From Pseudomonas asgharzadehiana (GTDB lineage: Bacteria; Pseudomonadota; Gammaproteobacteria; Pseudomonadales; Pseudomonadaceae), in NCBI RefSeq assembly GCF_019139815.1, contig NZ_CP077079.1, positions 5,959,001 to 6,023,000 on the forward strand: DNA of 64,000 nucleotides, read 5' to 3'. The notes beneath the pieces were generated by a model. That model was not told where the DNA came from. It saw nothing but the letters and a program-made list of their open reading frames with translations, and searched no databases. A program made the translations under genes and the position numbers. Positions 48,696 through 56,798 of the stretch are shown here, in pieces. Within the stretch, counting starts at the first letter, position 1; each line of letters starts with the position of its first letter.

Positions 48696-49334
48696 TCAGC
48701 GGTTAGGTTGTGGGGTAAGCCGCAGATACGGCTTCACTGCCCTGTAACCCTTTGGAAAGCGCTTCTTGATCTCTTCCTCGTCCTTGAGCGACGGCACGAT
48801 CACCACTTCATCGCCGTCCTGCCAGTTGGCCGGGGTGGCGACCTTGTGGTTGTCGGTCAGTTGCAGCGAGTCGATGACTCGCAGGATTTCGTGGAAGTTA
48901 CGGCCGGTACTCGCCGGGTAGGTGATGGTCAGGCGAATCTTTTTGTTCGGGTCGATCACGAACAGGGAACGCACGGTGAGGGTGTCACTGGCGTTGGGAT
49001 GGATCAGGTCGTAAAGGTCCGAGACCTTGCGGTCGGCGTCCGCCAGGATCGGGAAGTTGACGACGGTGTTCTGGGTCTCATTGATGTCTTCGATCCACTT
49101 GTGATGCGAGTCCACCGGGTCGACCGACAGGGCGATGGCCTTGACGCCACGCCTGGCGAATTCATCCTTGAGCTTGGCGGTAAAGCCCAGCTCGGTGGTG
49201 CACACCGGGGTGAAGTCCGCCGGATGGGAAAACAACACACCCCAGCTGTCACCAAGCCATTCGTGAAAACGAATCTTGCCGGCGCTGGAATCCTGTTCGA
49301 AGTCGGGGGCGATATCGCCCAGTCTTAGGCTCAT
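48696..49334 (-). CDS. lsfA: 1-Cys peroxiredoxin LsfA
   Basis: 212 residues of the Prx6 type. Peroxidatic Cys45 is in HPADFTPVCTTELG, and the C-terminal 1-cysPrx domain (~150-205) is present; no resolving Cys is seen. It reduces peroxides and, in pseudomonads, is induced by sulfate starvation, fitting its position upstream of ssuEADCBF. Its own terminator shows it is transcribed separately. Confidence 0.94.
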   Translation of the reverse strand: MSLRLGDIAPDFEQDSSAGKIRFHEWLGDSWGVLFSHPADFTPVCTTELGFTAKLKDEFARRGVKAIALSVDPVDSHHKWIEDINETQNTVVNFPILADADRKVSDLYDLIHPNASDTLTVRSLFVIDPNKKIRLTITYPASTGRNFHEILRVIDSLQLTDNHKVATPANWQDGDEVVIVPSLKDEEEIKKRFPKGYRAVKPYLRLTPQPNR

Positions 49335-49569
49335 GGTGTGGCTCCTGATGAGTGCTTATGGAGCCCACTGTGCATGGATTGACGCTGATTTAAAAAGAAT
49401 AAATATCGATTTATCTAGACGATAAAAGAATATTAAAAATGTGTTCATTGGACGCGAGAAAGGGCGGGGTGCAATATCGCCTCCAAGGTTCGAGAAGGCC
49501 TTGAGACGCCGTACAAAGAGGGGTTCAGGACGGGCTTGCGGGGGTTTAGCCCGACTTGAAAGCAAGACA

Positions 49570-49596
49570 CCTTGCCCGGCATTGCGCCGGGCAAGG
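49570..49596 (-). terminator. hairpin after the OprD-family porin gene
   Basis: CCTTGCCCGGC and GCCGGGCAAGG make a perfect 11-bp GC-rich stem with a five-base loop, 28 bp beyond the porin stop. The following T-run is weak, so it may be a terminator or an mRNA-stabilising end. Confidence 0.75.
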
Positions 49597-49624
49597 TTTA
49601 CGGTCTTACAACAGCTTTACGCTA

Positions 49625-51025
49625 TTACAGCAGTGGCAGCGAGTAGCTGACGATCACGCGGTTTTCGTCTTGGTTGCGCTGACCGGCAATATCGTTGCGC
49701 CACATGGCGTTTTTCCAGGCCACACCAACGTTCTTGAACGTACCTTCTGGTACGACGTAGGCAACAGTGATGTCACGTTCCCACTCGTTCGCGCCATTGG
49801 AGTTCACGTTGGTCTGAGCTACACCGATTCGGCCGCGGGTATCAATATTGTCGCCACGCAGGTAAACCACACCGGCGGTCAAGCCTGGTACGCCAACCTT
49901 GGCGAAGTCGTAAGCGTAGCGAGCTTGCCAGGTACGTTCGCCAGCACGGGCAAACTTGGAGATCTGCGAGTCAGTGGTCAGGTAAGCCGACGAGCCGTCA
50001 CCCTGGTTCAACCATGGGAAGTCGCTGTCACCGTTGCTGACCTGATAACCACCACCGAAGGTGTGACCGGCCACCGAATACAGGAACAAGCCGCTGTACA
50101 GGTTGTTGTCGACTTTACCTTTGGTGACGTTAGCGCCCGCAGCGTTAGTGCCGTAGTCGCCGGTGGTGAAGTAGTTGGCGTCGTGGCTGTTGGCACCGTC
50201 AGCGCGGCTATTGAAGTAGCGCAAGTCGGTTTTCAACACGCCAGGACCGATTGCCCAGTTGTGCAGCAAGCCCAGGAAGTGCTGTTTGTAGAACTGGTCC
50301 AGATTGCCGTAGTAGTACTGGGCAGTCAGGTCCTTGGTGATCTTGTAGTCACCACCGGCGTAGAGAAACTTGTTGCTGTCGCGGCCAGCGGCAGTACGGC
50401 CGTTGGCACCCGCCAGAGACAGGTTCTCGACGTTGCTGGAGTTACGACCCTTGGCCTTTTCGATCTGACCGGCAACCAGCGTCAGGTCCTTGATGTCGTT
50501 GGTGGTGATCTGGCCACCCTGGAAAGTCTGCGGCAGCAGACGACCGTCGTTGGTGACGATTACCGGCAGCTTAGGCTGCAAAGTACCCAACTTCAGTTCG
50601 GTCTGGGAGATTTTGACTTTAGCGGTCAGGCCCAGGCTGGAGTAGTTATCAACGGCTTCGCCATTGGACTTGCTCGGGAAAACCGTGCCGCCGTAAGAGC
50701 CAGCGTTACCAGCCGACGCAGCGGTAGCGCCGTTGGTGCCGCCACCCGAATCCAGACGCACGCCCAGCAGGCCGATAGCGTCAAGACCGAAGCCCACGGT
50801 GCCTTGGGTGTAACCGGAGATGAAACGCAAGTCGAAGGCTTGGCCCCATTCTTCTTGCTTGTTCTGCGCGCCGGCCGCTTTGGTCGCGTCGTCACGGTTA
50901 TCCGTGTTGATGTAGAAGTTACGCAGGCCCAGTGTGGCCTTACTGTCTTCGATAAAACCGGCAGCGCCTGCTTGCTGGGCGATTGCGCCCAAAGCTACAG
51001 CCAAAGCCAAGGTGGACTTCTTCAT
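49625..51025 (-). CDS. OprD-family outer-membrane porin (OprE-like)
   Basis: 466 residues: signal peptide MKKSTLALAVALGAIAQQAGA-A, then repeating amphipathic beta strands rich in Gly/Asn/Asp turns, as in 18-stranded OprD channels, ending in a strand with terminal Leu after SYSLPLL. It starts GFIEDSKATLGLRNFYINTDNR, the conserved family opening. Members take up amino acids, amines or small acids. P. aeruginosa has oprE near spu, hence the suggested likeness, but substrate is not inferable. Codons are more AT-rich than neighbours, as is usual for highly expressed porins. Confidence 0.9.
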   Translation of the reverse strand: MKKSTLALAVALGAIAQQAGAAGFIEDSKATLGLRNFYINTDNRDDATKAAGAQNKQEEWGQAFDLRFISGYTQGTVGFGLDAIGLLGVRLDSGGGTNGATAASAGNAGSYGGTVFPSKSNGEAVDNYSSLGLTAKVKISQTELKLGTLQPKLPVIVTNDGRLLPQTFQGGQITTNDIKDLTLVAGQIEKAKGRNSSNVENLSLAGANGRTAAGRDSNKFLYAGGDYKITKDLTAQYYYGNLDQFYKQHFLGLLHNWAIGPGVLKTDLRYFNSRADGANSHDANYFTTGDYGTNAAGANVTKGKVDNNLYSGLFLYSVAGHTFGGGYQVSNGDSDFPWLNQGDGSSAYLTTDSQISKFARAGERTWQARYAYDFAKVGVPGLTAGVVYLRGDNIDTRGRIGVAQTNVNSNGANEWERDITVAYVVPEGTFKNVGVAWKNAMWRNDIAGQRNQDENRVIVSYSLPLL

Positions 51026-51602
51026 GTACCGCTCCTCTCATTTCTAATTTTTGTATTTCTTTGGTCTCAGGTCTGACGCCTTCGATCCACAGATGCGCGA
51101 TTAGCACCGGATAGTGACTGGCAAGTCAATCGTAACCTTGTGTGTCTACTACCTTCGTCTAATCACAGTTGATTTGGTCCTTGCAGGGTAATGAGTTTTT
51201 CATACACCCAAAAAGAATTATTTCATTCTTTTTCATACGATTCGGGAATAAGCCTTTGCGTGACATGGAGCAGTCAGGGTAGACCAACCGTTCCATAAGC
51301 TCATTCCTAAAGGGTATTTGTCAGCACTTTTTTAGATCGATTAGTGTGGACGCTCCATTACATACGTCACCCATGATCAAAAAGGCGACGCCATCATGGC
51401 GAAACGCACATCCTCCAGTCAATTTGTTACAGTTTTTGTGTCACTAATAATTTCTTTGCCGACCGCAATCTACCCACAGTCGCCATCCCGTTATCGGCGT
51501 GAGATCAAGAATGCTTAAATTTCAGCTGTAACGTGAAAGACCGAGCCACCGCGCAGGCCGGTGCTTACGCAAGCCTGCTCGGTGGTCGAAGGGAGGAAGG
51601 GT
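51026..51602. promoter_or_regulatory. 577-bp porin-argA intergenic region with repeats
   Basis: No credible gene. It is notably AT-rich. TTTTTCATAC occurs twice in direct orientation (51196-51205 and 51229-51238) and AAAAAGAAT/ATTCTTTTT (51210-51218 and 51225-51233) is a perfect 9-bp inverted repeat between them, suggesting a regulator site upstream of the porin. The other end (51546-51585) holds an argA-proximal hairpin. Confidence 0.5.
51546..51585 (-). terminator. probable terminator of argA
   Basis: CCACCGCGCAGGC and GCCTGCTCGGTGG pair over 13 bp with one mismatch, 18 bp past the argA stop. The T-tract on the minus strand is short and broken, so strength is uncertain. Confidence 0.6.
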
Positions 51603-52904
51603 TTACAAGGCTTTTTCGAAAATCTTCGAATTACGCTGGTAGTTGTAGAGCGACGCCCGCGCCGATGGGAGGCGATCCACGCTGCTCGGCACAAACCCCC
51701 GCTCACGAAACCAGTGGGCGGTGCGCGTGGTGAGTACGAACAAAGTTTTCAACCCCTGCGCCCGCGCACGGGCCTGGATGCGCTCCAGCAACACATCCCC
51801 CCGCGCGCCATGACGGTATTCCGGGTTCACCGCCAGGCATGCCAGCTCACCCGCGTCCGAATCGGCGATCTGGTACAGCGCCGCACAGGCGATGATCATG
51901 CCTTCGCGCTCGACCACGCTGAACTGTTCGATCTCGCGCTCCAGCACTTCCCGTGAACGCCGCACCAGGATGCCCTGCTCTTCCAGCGGGCTGATCAGGT
52001 CGAGCAGGCCGCCGACATCTTCAATCGCCGCCTCGCGCACCTGTTCGAATTGCTCCTGGGCGACCAGCGTACCGCCACCATCACGGGTGAACAGTTCGGT
52101 GAGCAGGGCGCCGTCCTCGGCGTAGCTGACGATATGGCTGCGCCCTACTCCACCCCGGCAAGCCTCGGCCGCCGCGTCGAGCAGTTCGGCCTGGTAGTTG
52201 CTGCTGCCCAGGCGTTGCAAGTGGGCCGGCACTTGTTGCGGGCGCAGTTCGCGCACCAGGCGGCCGTTTTCATCGATCAGGCCGAGGTCGGCGCCGAACA
52301 GCAACAGCTTGTCGGCCCCCAAGTCGATGGCCGCGCGGGTGGCGACGTCTTCGCAGGCCAGGTTGAAAATCTCACCGGTGGGCGAATAGCCCAGGGGCGA
52401 CAACAACACGATGGAGCGCTCGTCCAGCAGGCGGTTGATGCCCTTGCGGTCGACGCGGCGTACTTCGCCGGTGTGGTGGTAGTCCACGCCTTCGAGTACG
52501 CCGATCGGGCGCGCGGTCACCAGGTTGCCGCTGGCCACCCGCAGGCGCGAGCCTTGCATCGGCGACGAGGCCATGTCCATCGACAAGCGCGCTTCGATAG
52601 CGATCCGCAGATGGCCGACCGCGTCGATCACACACTCCAGCGTCGCCGCATCGGTGATGCGCATGCCTTCGTGGTAGGTCGGGATCAGGCCGCGTGCTTC
52701 AAGACGCGCTTCGATCTGTGGGCGCGAACCATGGACCAGTACCAGGCGCACGCCCAGGCTGTGCAGCAGCACCAGGTCGTGGACGATATTGCCGAAGTTC
52801 GGATGGTCCACACCATCGCCGGGCAACATGACGACAAAGGTGCAGTCGCGGTGGGCATTGATATAGGGGGACGCGTGACGAAGCCAATTAACGTATTCGG
52901 GCAT
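51603..52904 (-). CDS. argA: N-acetylglutamate synthase ArgA
   Basis: 433 residues: an amino-acid-kinase-like regulatory domain (~15-285, with FVVMLPGDGVDHPNFG and LVLVHGSRPQIEARL) that binds arginine, and a C-terminal GNAT acetyltransferase domain (~290-433, with ELACLAVNPEYRHGARGDVLL for acetyl-CoA). It makes N-acetylglutamate, the first step of arginine synthesis. Located 135 bp from argE on the same strand. Confidence 0.96.
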   Translation of the reverse strand: MPEYVNWLRHASPYINAHRDCTFVVMLPGDGVDHPNFGNIVHDLVLLHSLGVRLVLVHGSRPQIEARLEARGLIPTYHEGMRITDAATLECVIDAVGHLRIAIEARLSMDMASSPMQGSRLRVASGNLVTARPIGVLEGVDYHHTGEVRRVDRKGINRLLDERSIVLLSPLGYSPTGEIFNLACEDVATRAAIDLGADKLLLFGADLGLIDENGRLVRELRPQQVPAHLQRLGSSNYQAELLDAAAEACRGGVGRSHIVSYAEDGALLTELFTRDGGGTLVAQEQFEQVREAAIEDVGGLLDLISPLEEQGILVRRSREVLEREIEQFSVVEREGMIIACAALYQIADSDAGELACLAVNPEYRHGARGDVLLERIQARARAQGLKTLFVLTTRTAHWFRERGFVPSSVDRLPSARASLYNYQRNSKIFEKAL

Positions 52905-53039
52905 AACACCTGGGCCTGTAATAAAAAGCAGCCAAAAAAGGATGAACCGTGAAAGCGCACAGCGGGCTGATGGTTATCGTCGGAACAGGCTTGGCGACAC
53001 GCTCACTCTCCTTTTATGTACGAACAGACCGGGGTTAAT

Positions 53040-54188
53040 TTATGCGGGTTTCAAGCAGTAATGCTCGATCAGCTCCCGCAATAGACGCACTGTAGGCGTC
53101 AAGCGTGACATTTCGAGGTACTCGCCCGGCTGGTGAGCACAAGCGATATCGCCAGGGCCCAATACCAGGGTTTCACAACCAAGGCGCTGAAGATAAGGCG
53201 CTTCGGTCCCGAACGCTACTGCTTCGGCACGATGACCGGTCAAACGTTCCGCCACCCGTACCAGTTCGGCGTCTTCAGGTTGTTCGAACGGCGGCACTTC
53301 GGGGAACAGCGGCGCATAGTCGATCTTGACCTTATGGCGCTCGGCCAGGGGTTCGAGCTTCTGCCGGATGGCGGCGCGCAGCATCCGCGGGTCCATGCCC
53401 GGCAAGGGCCGCAGGTCGAATTCCAGGGAACACTGGCCGCAGATGCGATTGGGGTTATCGCCACCATGGATACAGCCGAAGTTCATGGTCGGCTGCGGCA
53501 CGCTGAATTGCGGGTTGCGATATTCACGTTGCCAGGCCAGGCGCAGGCCGCGCAGTTCGCCGATGGCATCATGCATCGCCTCAAGGGCGCTATGGCCCAG
53601 GCTCGGGTCAGAGGAATGGCCGCTTTGGCCAAGGATGTCGATGCGCTCCATCATCACACCTTTGTGCAGGCGGATCGGCTTGAGCCCGGTCGGTTCGCCG
53701 ATCACCGCCGCGCGGCCCAGCGGGCGTCCAGCGTCGGCCAAGGCCCGAGCACCGGACATGGAGCTTTCTTCATCGCAGGTGGCGAGAATCAGCAACGGCT
53801 GCTTGAACGGCTGGTCCAGCAACGGCAACACCGCTTCAATCGCCAGGGCGAAAAAGCCCTTCATGTCACAACTGCCCAATCCTACCCAGCGACCATCGAC
53901 TTCCGTCAGCTTGAGCGGGTCGGTTTTCCACAGGGCTGCGTCATAGGGCACCGTATCGCTGTGGCCCGCCAGCACCAGGCCGCCAGGCCCACTGCCGAAA
54001 CTTGCCAGTAGGTTGAATTTGCCGGGACTGACCTGCTGGATGTCGATGGCAAACCCCAGATCGCCCAGCCAACCGGCGAGCAAATCGATCACCGGGCGGT
54101 TGGTCTGGTCGAGAGACGCTTGGGTACAACTGACCGAAGGCGCGGCAATCAGCGCGGCGAATTGCTCTTTCATGGAGGGTAATGACAT
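53040..54188 (-). CDS. argE: acetylornithine deacetylase ArgE
   Basis: 382-residue M20 zinc hydrolase. Metal ligands His76 and Asp78 (GHSDTVP), bridging Asp108 (GSCDMKG) and Glu140-Glu141 (TCDEES, base and ligand) are intact, with a C-terminal His in IACAHQPGEY. Hydrolyses N-acetylornithine to ornithine, or releases acetate in the linear arginine pathway; many pseudomonads also recycle acetyl with ArgJ, so it may be partly redundant. Start at MSLPSMKEQ; the longer frame was rejected. Lies upstream of argA. Confidence 0.93.
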   Translation of the reverse strand: MSLPSMKEQFAALIAAPSVSCTQASLDQTNRPVIDLLAGWLGDLGFAIDIQQVSPGKFNLLASFGSGPGGLVLAGHSDTVPYDAALWKTDPLKLTEVDGRWVGLGSCDMKGFFALAIEAVLPLLDQPFKQPLLILATCDEESSMSGARALADAGRPLGRAAVIGEPTGLKPIRLHKGVMMERIDILGQSGHSSDPSLGHSALEAMHDAIGELRGLRLAWQREYRNPQFSVPQPTMNFGCIHGGDNPNRICGQCSLEFDLRPLPGMDPRMLRAAIRQKLEPLAERHKVKIDYAPLFPEVPPFEQPEDAELVRVAERLTGHRAEAVAFGTEAPYLQRLGCETLVLGPGDIACAHQPGEYLEMSRLTPTVRLLRELIEHYCLKPA

Positions 54189-54346
54189 GCGCGGTCTCCC
54201 AACTTCCCGGATGAGCCCCACTATAGAACCATCCGCTGGGCACAATAAACCGTTGCGGCACGTTGCCGGGCTCAGTCCTGTACACTGCACGACCTTGGCA
54301 GCCACCTTTTTCCCCGGCTGCGCTCCCGATCCTGGATTTTCCGGCC

Positions 54347-55714
54347 ATGCAGAAAGAAACCGAAATCAAACTCCGCGTCAGCCGCGAAACACTCGCCGCG
54401 CTGCGTGAGCACCCGTTACTGAAAAAACGCAACAAAAGTGGCTGGGAACGCCGTGAGTTGATGAACCAGTATTTCGACACCCCCGAGCGCGACCTGGCCC
54501 AGGCCAAAGTCGCCCTGCGTTTGCGCAAGGACGGTGACGAGATCATCCAGACCCTCAAGACCCGCGGCCAAAGTGTTGCCGGTTTGTCGGAACGCAACGA
54601 GTACAACTGGGACCTGCCCAAAGCCAAGCTCGACGTGAAGAAACTCGACGGCGAATGCTGGCCCGAGCAACTGGCCGAGCTGGATAAAAAGTCCCTCAAG
54701 CCGATCTTCACCACCGACTTCGTGCGCGAACGCGCCGAAATCGCCTGGGGCCGTGGCAAGACCAAAGTGGTCATCGAAGCCGCCCTGGACCTGGGCCACG
54801 TGGTGGTCGGCAAGCAGAAGGAAGAGATCTGCGAGTTGGAGCTGGAACTGCGTGAAGGCGAACCCGCCGCCCTGCTGGAACTGGCCGCCGAATTGGCCGC
54901 GACCCTGGCGTTGATGCCGTGCGATATCAGCAAGGCCGAGCGCGGCTACCGCCTGTACGACGCAGGCAGCTACTCCCTGAGCCTGCCGGCGCCGCAGATC
55001 CAGGCCGAAATGCCATTGGACGACGCCTTCGCCGCGATCATGTGGCACCTGTTGGGCAGCAGTCAGCGCCTGGCCGAGCAATACCGTTTCAATGGCCACT
55101 GGCGCCTGCTGCAAGACTGGGTCGACAACCTCGGTGAATTACGCGCCCTGATCGGCAGCCTCGGCCAGGCCGCCCCGCGCCAATCCACCAGCGAACTGCG
55201 CAGCGCACTGGATGCCTTGCTGGAAGACTGGCGCCCGCTGGTACAGGCCGGTGATGACGACGAAGACATCCGCAAAGCCGCGCCTGAGCAGTTCGCCGAA
55301 GAGCTGCAGGACGTGCGCTGGGGCCTGTTCTCACTGAACACCTCGCGCTGGCTGCTCGCCCGCAGTTGGACTGCCGAGCGCAACGTGCGCGGCAACCGCC
55401 AGGGCGCCGCGCAAATCACCAATTGGCTGCCGCGCCTGCTGGCCGACGACGCCGTCGCCCTGCAACTGCCGCGCTACCAGCAACAACCGGAAGACCTGGC
55501 TGAACAACTGCCGCGTATCGAGCGCATCCAGGCCTGGCTGCATCATGCGCGTCAGGTGGTAGACATCCCGGAACTGGACCGTTTGTATGGCGAGCTGAAC
55601 AAGTTGGTGCAACTGGCCAACCAGCCGATCACCGATGAGTCGCTGGATGCGCGCATGCATCAGGCGATTGCGGTGTATCAGAACCGTGCCTGGAAGACCC
55701 TTCTGCGCCTGTGA
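54347..55714 (+). CDS. CYTH/CHAD domain protein, probable inorganic triphosphatase
   Basis: 455 residues. The CYTH domain (~1-200) has the signature ExExK as Glu4-Thr-Glu6-Ile-Lys8 and basic residues for a triphosphate tunnel; it resembles E. coli YgiF, which hydrolyses tripolyphosphate. A CHAD domain (~220-450), rich in conserved basic helices, is thought to bind polyphosphate. Role in polyphosphate handling is by inference. ATG at 54347 begins the CYTH motif. Divergent from argE. Confidence 0.9.
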   Translation: MQKETEIKLRVSRETLAALREHPLLKKRNKSGWERRELMNQYFDTPERDLAQAKVALRLRKDGDEIIQTLKTRGQSVAGLSERNEYNWDLPKAKLDVKKLDGECWPEQLAELDKKSLKPIFTTDFVRERAEIAWGRGKTKVVIEAALDLGHVVVGKQKEEICELELELREGEPAALLELAAELAATLALMPCDISKAERGYRLYDAGSYSLSLPAPQIQAEMPLDDAFAAIMWHLLGSSQRLAEQYRFNGHWRLLQDWVDNLGELRALIGSLGQAAPRQSTSELRSALDALLEDWRPLVQAGDDDEDIRKAAPEQFAEELQDVRWGLFSLNTSRWLLARSWTAERNVRGNRQGAAQITNWLPRLLADDAVALQLPRYQQQPEDLAEQLPRIERIQAWLHHARQVVDIPELDRLYGELNKLVQLANQPITDESLDARMHQAIAVYQNRAWKTLLRL

Positions 55715-55720
55715 TATCCC

Positions 55721-55765
55721 ATCGGGGCAAGCCCCTCCTACATAAATGTGGGGGCTTGCCCCGAT
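55721..55765. repeat. compact REP doublet
   Basis: ATCGGGGCAAGCCCCTCCTACAT and ATGTGGGGGCTTGCCCCGAT in inverted orientation, almost contiguous, between the convergent CYTH/CHAD and Lrp genes. A shortened, diverged REP version. Confidence 0.85.
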
Positions 55766-55778
55766 GAGGCCCTGCCTG

Positions 55779-56249
55779 TCAGCGCAATATTGGCAGGCTG
55801 GTGGTGGATTTGATCTCGGACAACGCCACAATCGAGTTGACCTCTTGGATCCCCGGCACCATCGATAACTTATCGAAGAAAAACCGCTCGTACGCCTCGA
55901 TGTCCGACGCCACGATGCGCAGCAGAAAATCCACCGCCCCCATCAGCACATAGCACTCCAACACTTCCGGAAAGCCGCGAATTGCCTCGGTGAACTCGGT
56001 GAAGTTGGATCGACCGTGGGCGTTGAGTTTGACCTCGGCGAAAATCTGCGTGTTGAGGCCAATTTTCTTGCGGTCCAGCAAGGTGACCTGGCCGCGAATC
56101 ACGCCCTCCTCCTTGAGCCGCTGGATACGTCGCCAGCACGGTGACTGGGACAGGCCGACCTGTTCGGCGATCTGCGCACTGGAGAGCGAAGCGTCCTCTT
56201 GGAGCAAGGCCAGGATGCGACGGTCGTAGGCGTCCAACTCGCTGTGCAT
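55779..56249 (-). CDS. Lrp/AsnC family transcriptional regulator
   Basis: 156 residues: N-terminal HTH (residues ~5-60, YDRRILALLQEDASLSSAQIAEQVG then SQSPCWRRIQRL) and a C-terminal RAM ligand domain (~70-150). Such proteins sense amino acids. It is divergent from a small ACT-like protein gene, so control of that gene is likely. Ligand unknown. Confidence 0.9.
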   Translation of the reverse strand: MHSELDAYDRRILALLQEDASLSSAQIAEQVGLSQSPCWRRIQRLKEEGVIRGQVTLLDRKKIGLNTQIFAEVKLNAHGRSNFTEFTEAIRGFPEVLECYVLMGAVDFLLRIVASDIEAYERFFFDKLSMVPGIQEVNSIVALSEIKSTTSLPILR

Positions 56250-56376
56250 AAAAATACCTTTGATGGTGACTATCTTGAATTGATTAACTCAATTAAACCC
56301 AATTAAGGCTCACTTTAGATAAGAAATCTCCCGCAGCGAATGTAAAAATTTCTCCAGTCGAATCTGGAGAGCCCGC

Positions 56377-56715
56377 ATGCACGCCGTCGAAACCACCCAG
56401 CCTGTCACCCGCGTTGATGCGTGGGCCACCCACACCGCCCACTGCCAGGCGCACTACCAGATCGTCGCCGAGGCCGAGCCTGACGTGCTGTGTCGGATAC
56501 TCAACTTTTTTGCCTTGCAGTTTTTGACGCCCAGCCAGGTCACCGTGACCCGTGCAGACGGCCTGCTGAATGTCGATATCGTGATGGACGGCCTGAGCTG
56601 GCATAGGGCTCAGGTGATCGGTGAAAAGATTCGAAACCTGATCAGCGTGTGCACGCTACACCTGTGGCCGGCTGATGCCGTGGGGGCTCAAGCGCTGTTG
56701 GCGGCCGCGCAGTAA
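56377..56715 (+). CDS. small ACT-like domain protein of unknown function
   Basis: 112 residues, not placed in a named family with certainty. The middle (EPDVLCRILNFFALQFLTP ... NVDIVMDGLS ... IGEKIRNLISVCTLHLW) follows the spacing of the ACT domain of small acetolactate synthase subunits such as IlvM, where PETLERVLRVVRHRGF is the comparable helix. This suggests a stand-alone amino-acid-binding regulatory subunit. It is divergent from the Lrp gene across 127 bp. No catalytic motif. Confidence 0.55.
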   Translation: MHAVETTQPVTRVDAWATHTAHCQAHYQIVAEAEPDVLCRILNFFALQFLTPSQVTVTRADGLLNVDIVMDGLSWHRAQVIGEKIRNLISVCTLHLWPADAVGAQALLAAAQ

Positions 56716-56798
56716 AAGTCTGTAATACATGGCCGGAGGAAGATTGTCGGGGGCTGGCTAGCCTGGGTTTACATCCGAGGCTACCCAGGAAGACCTTC

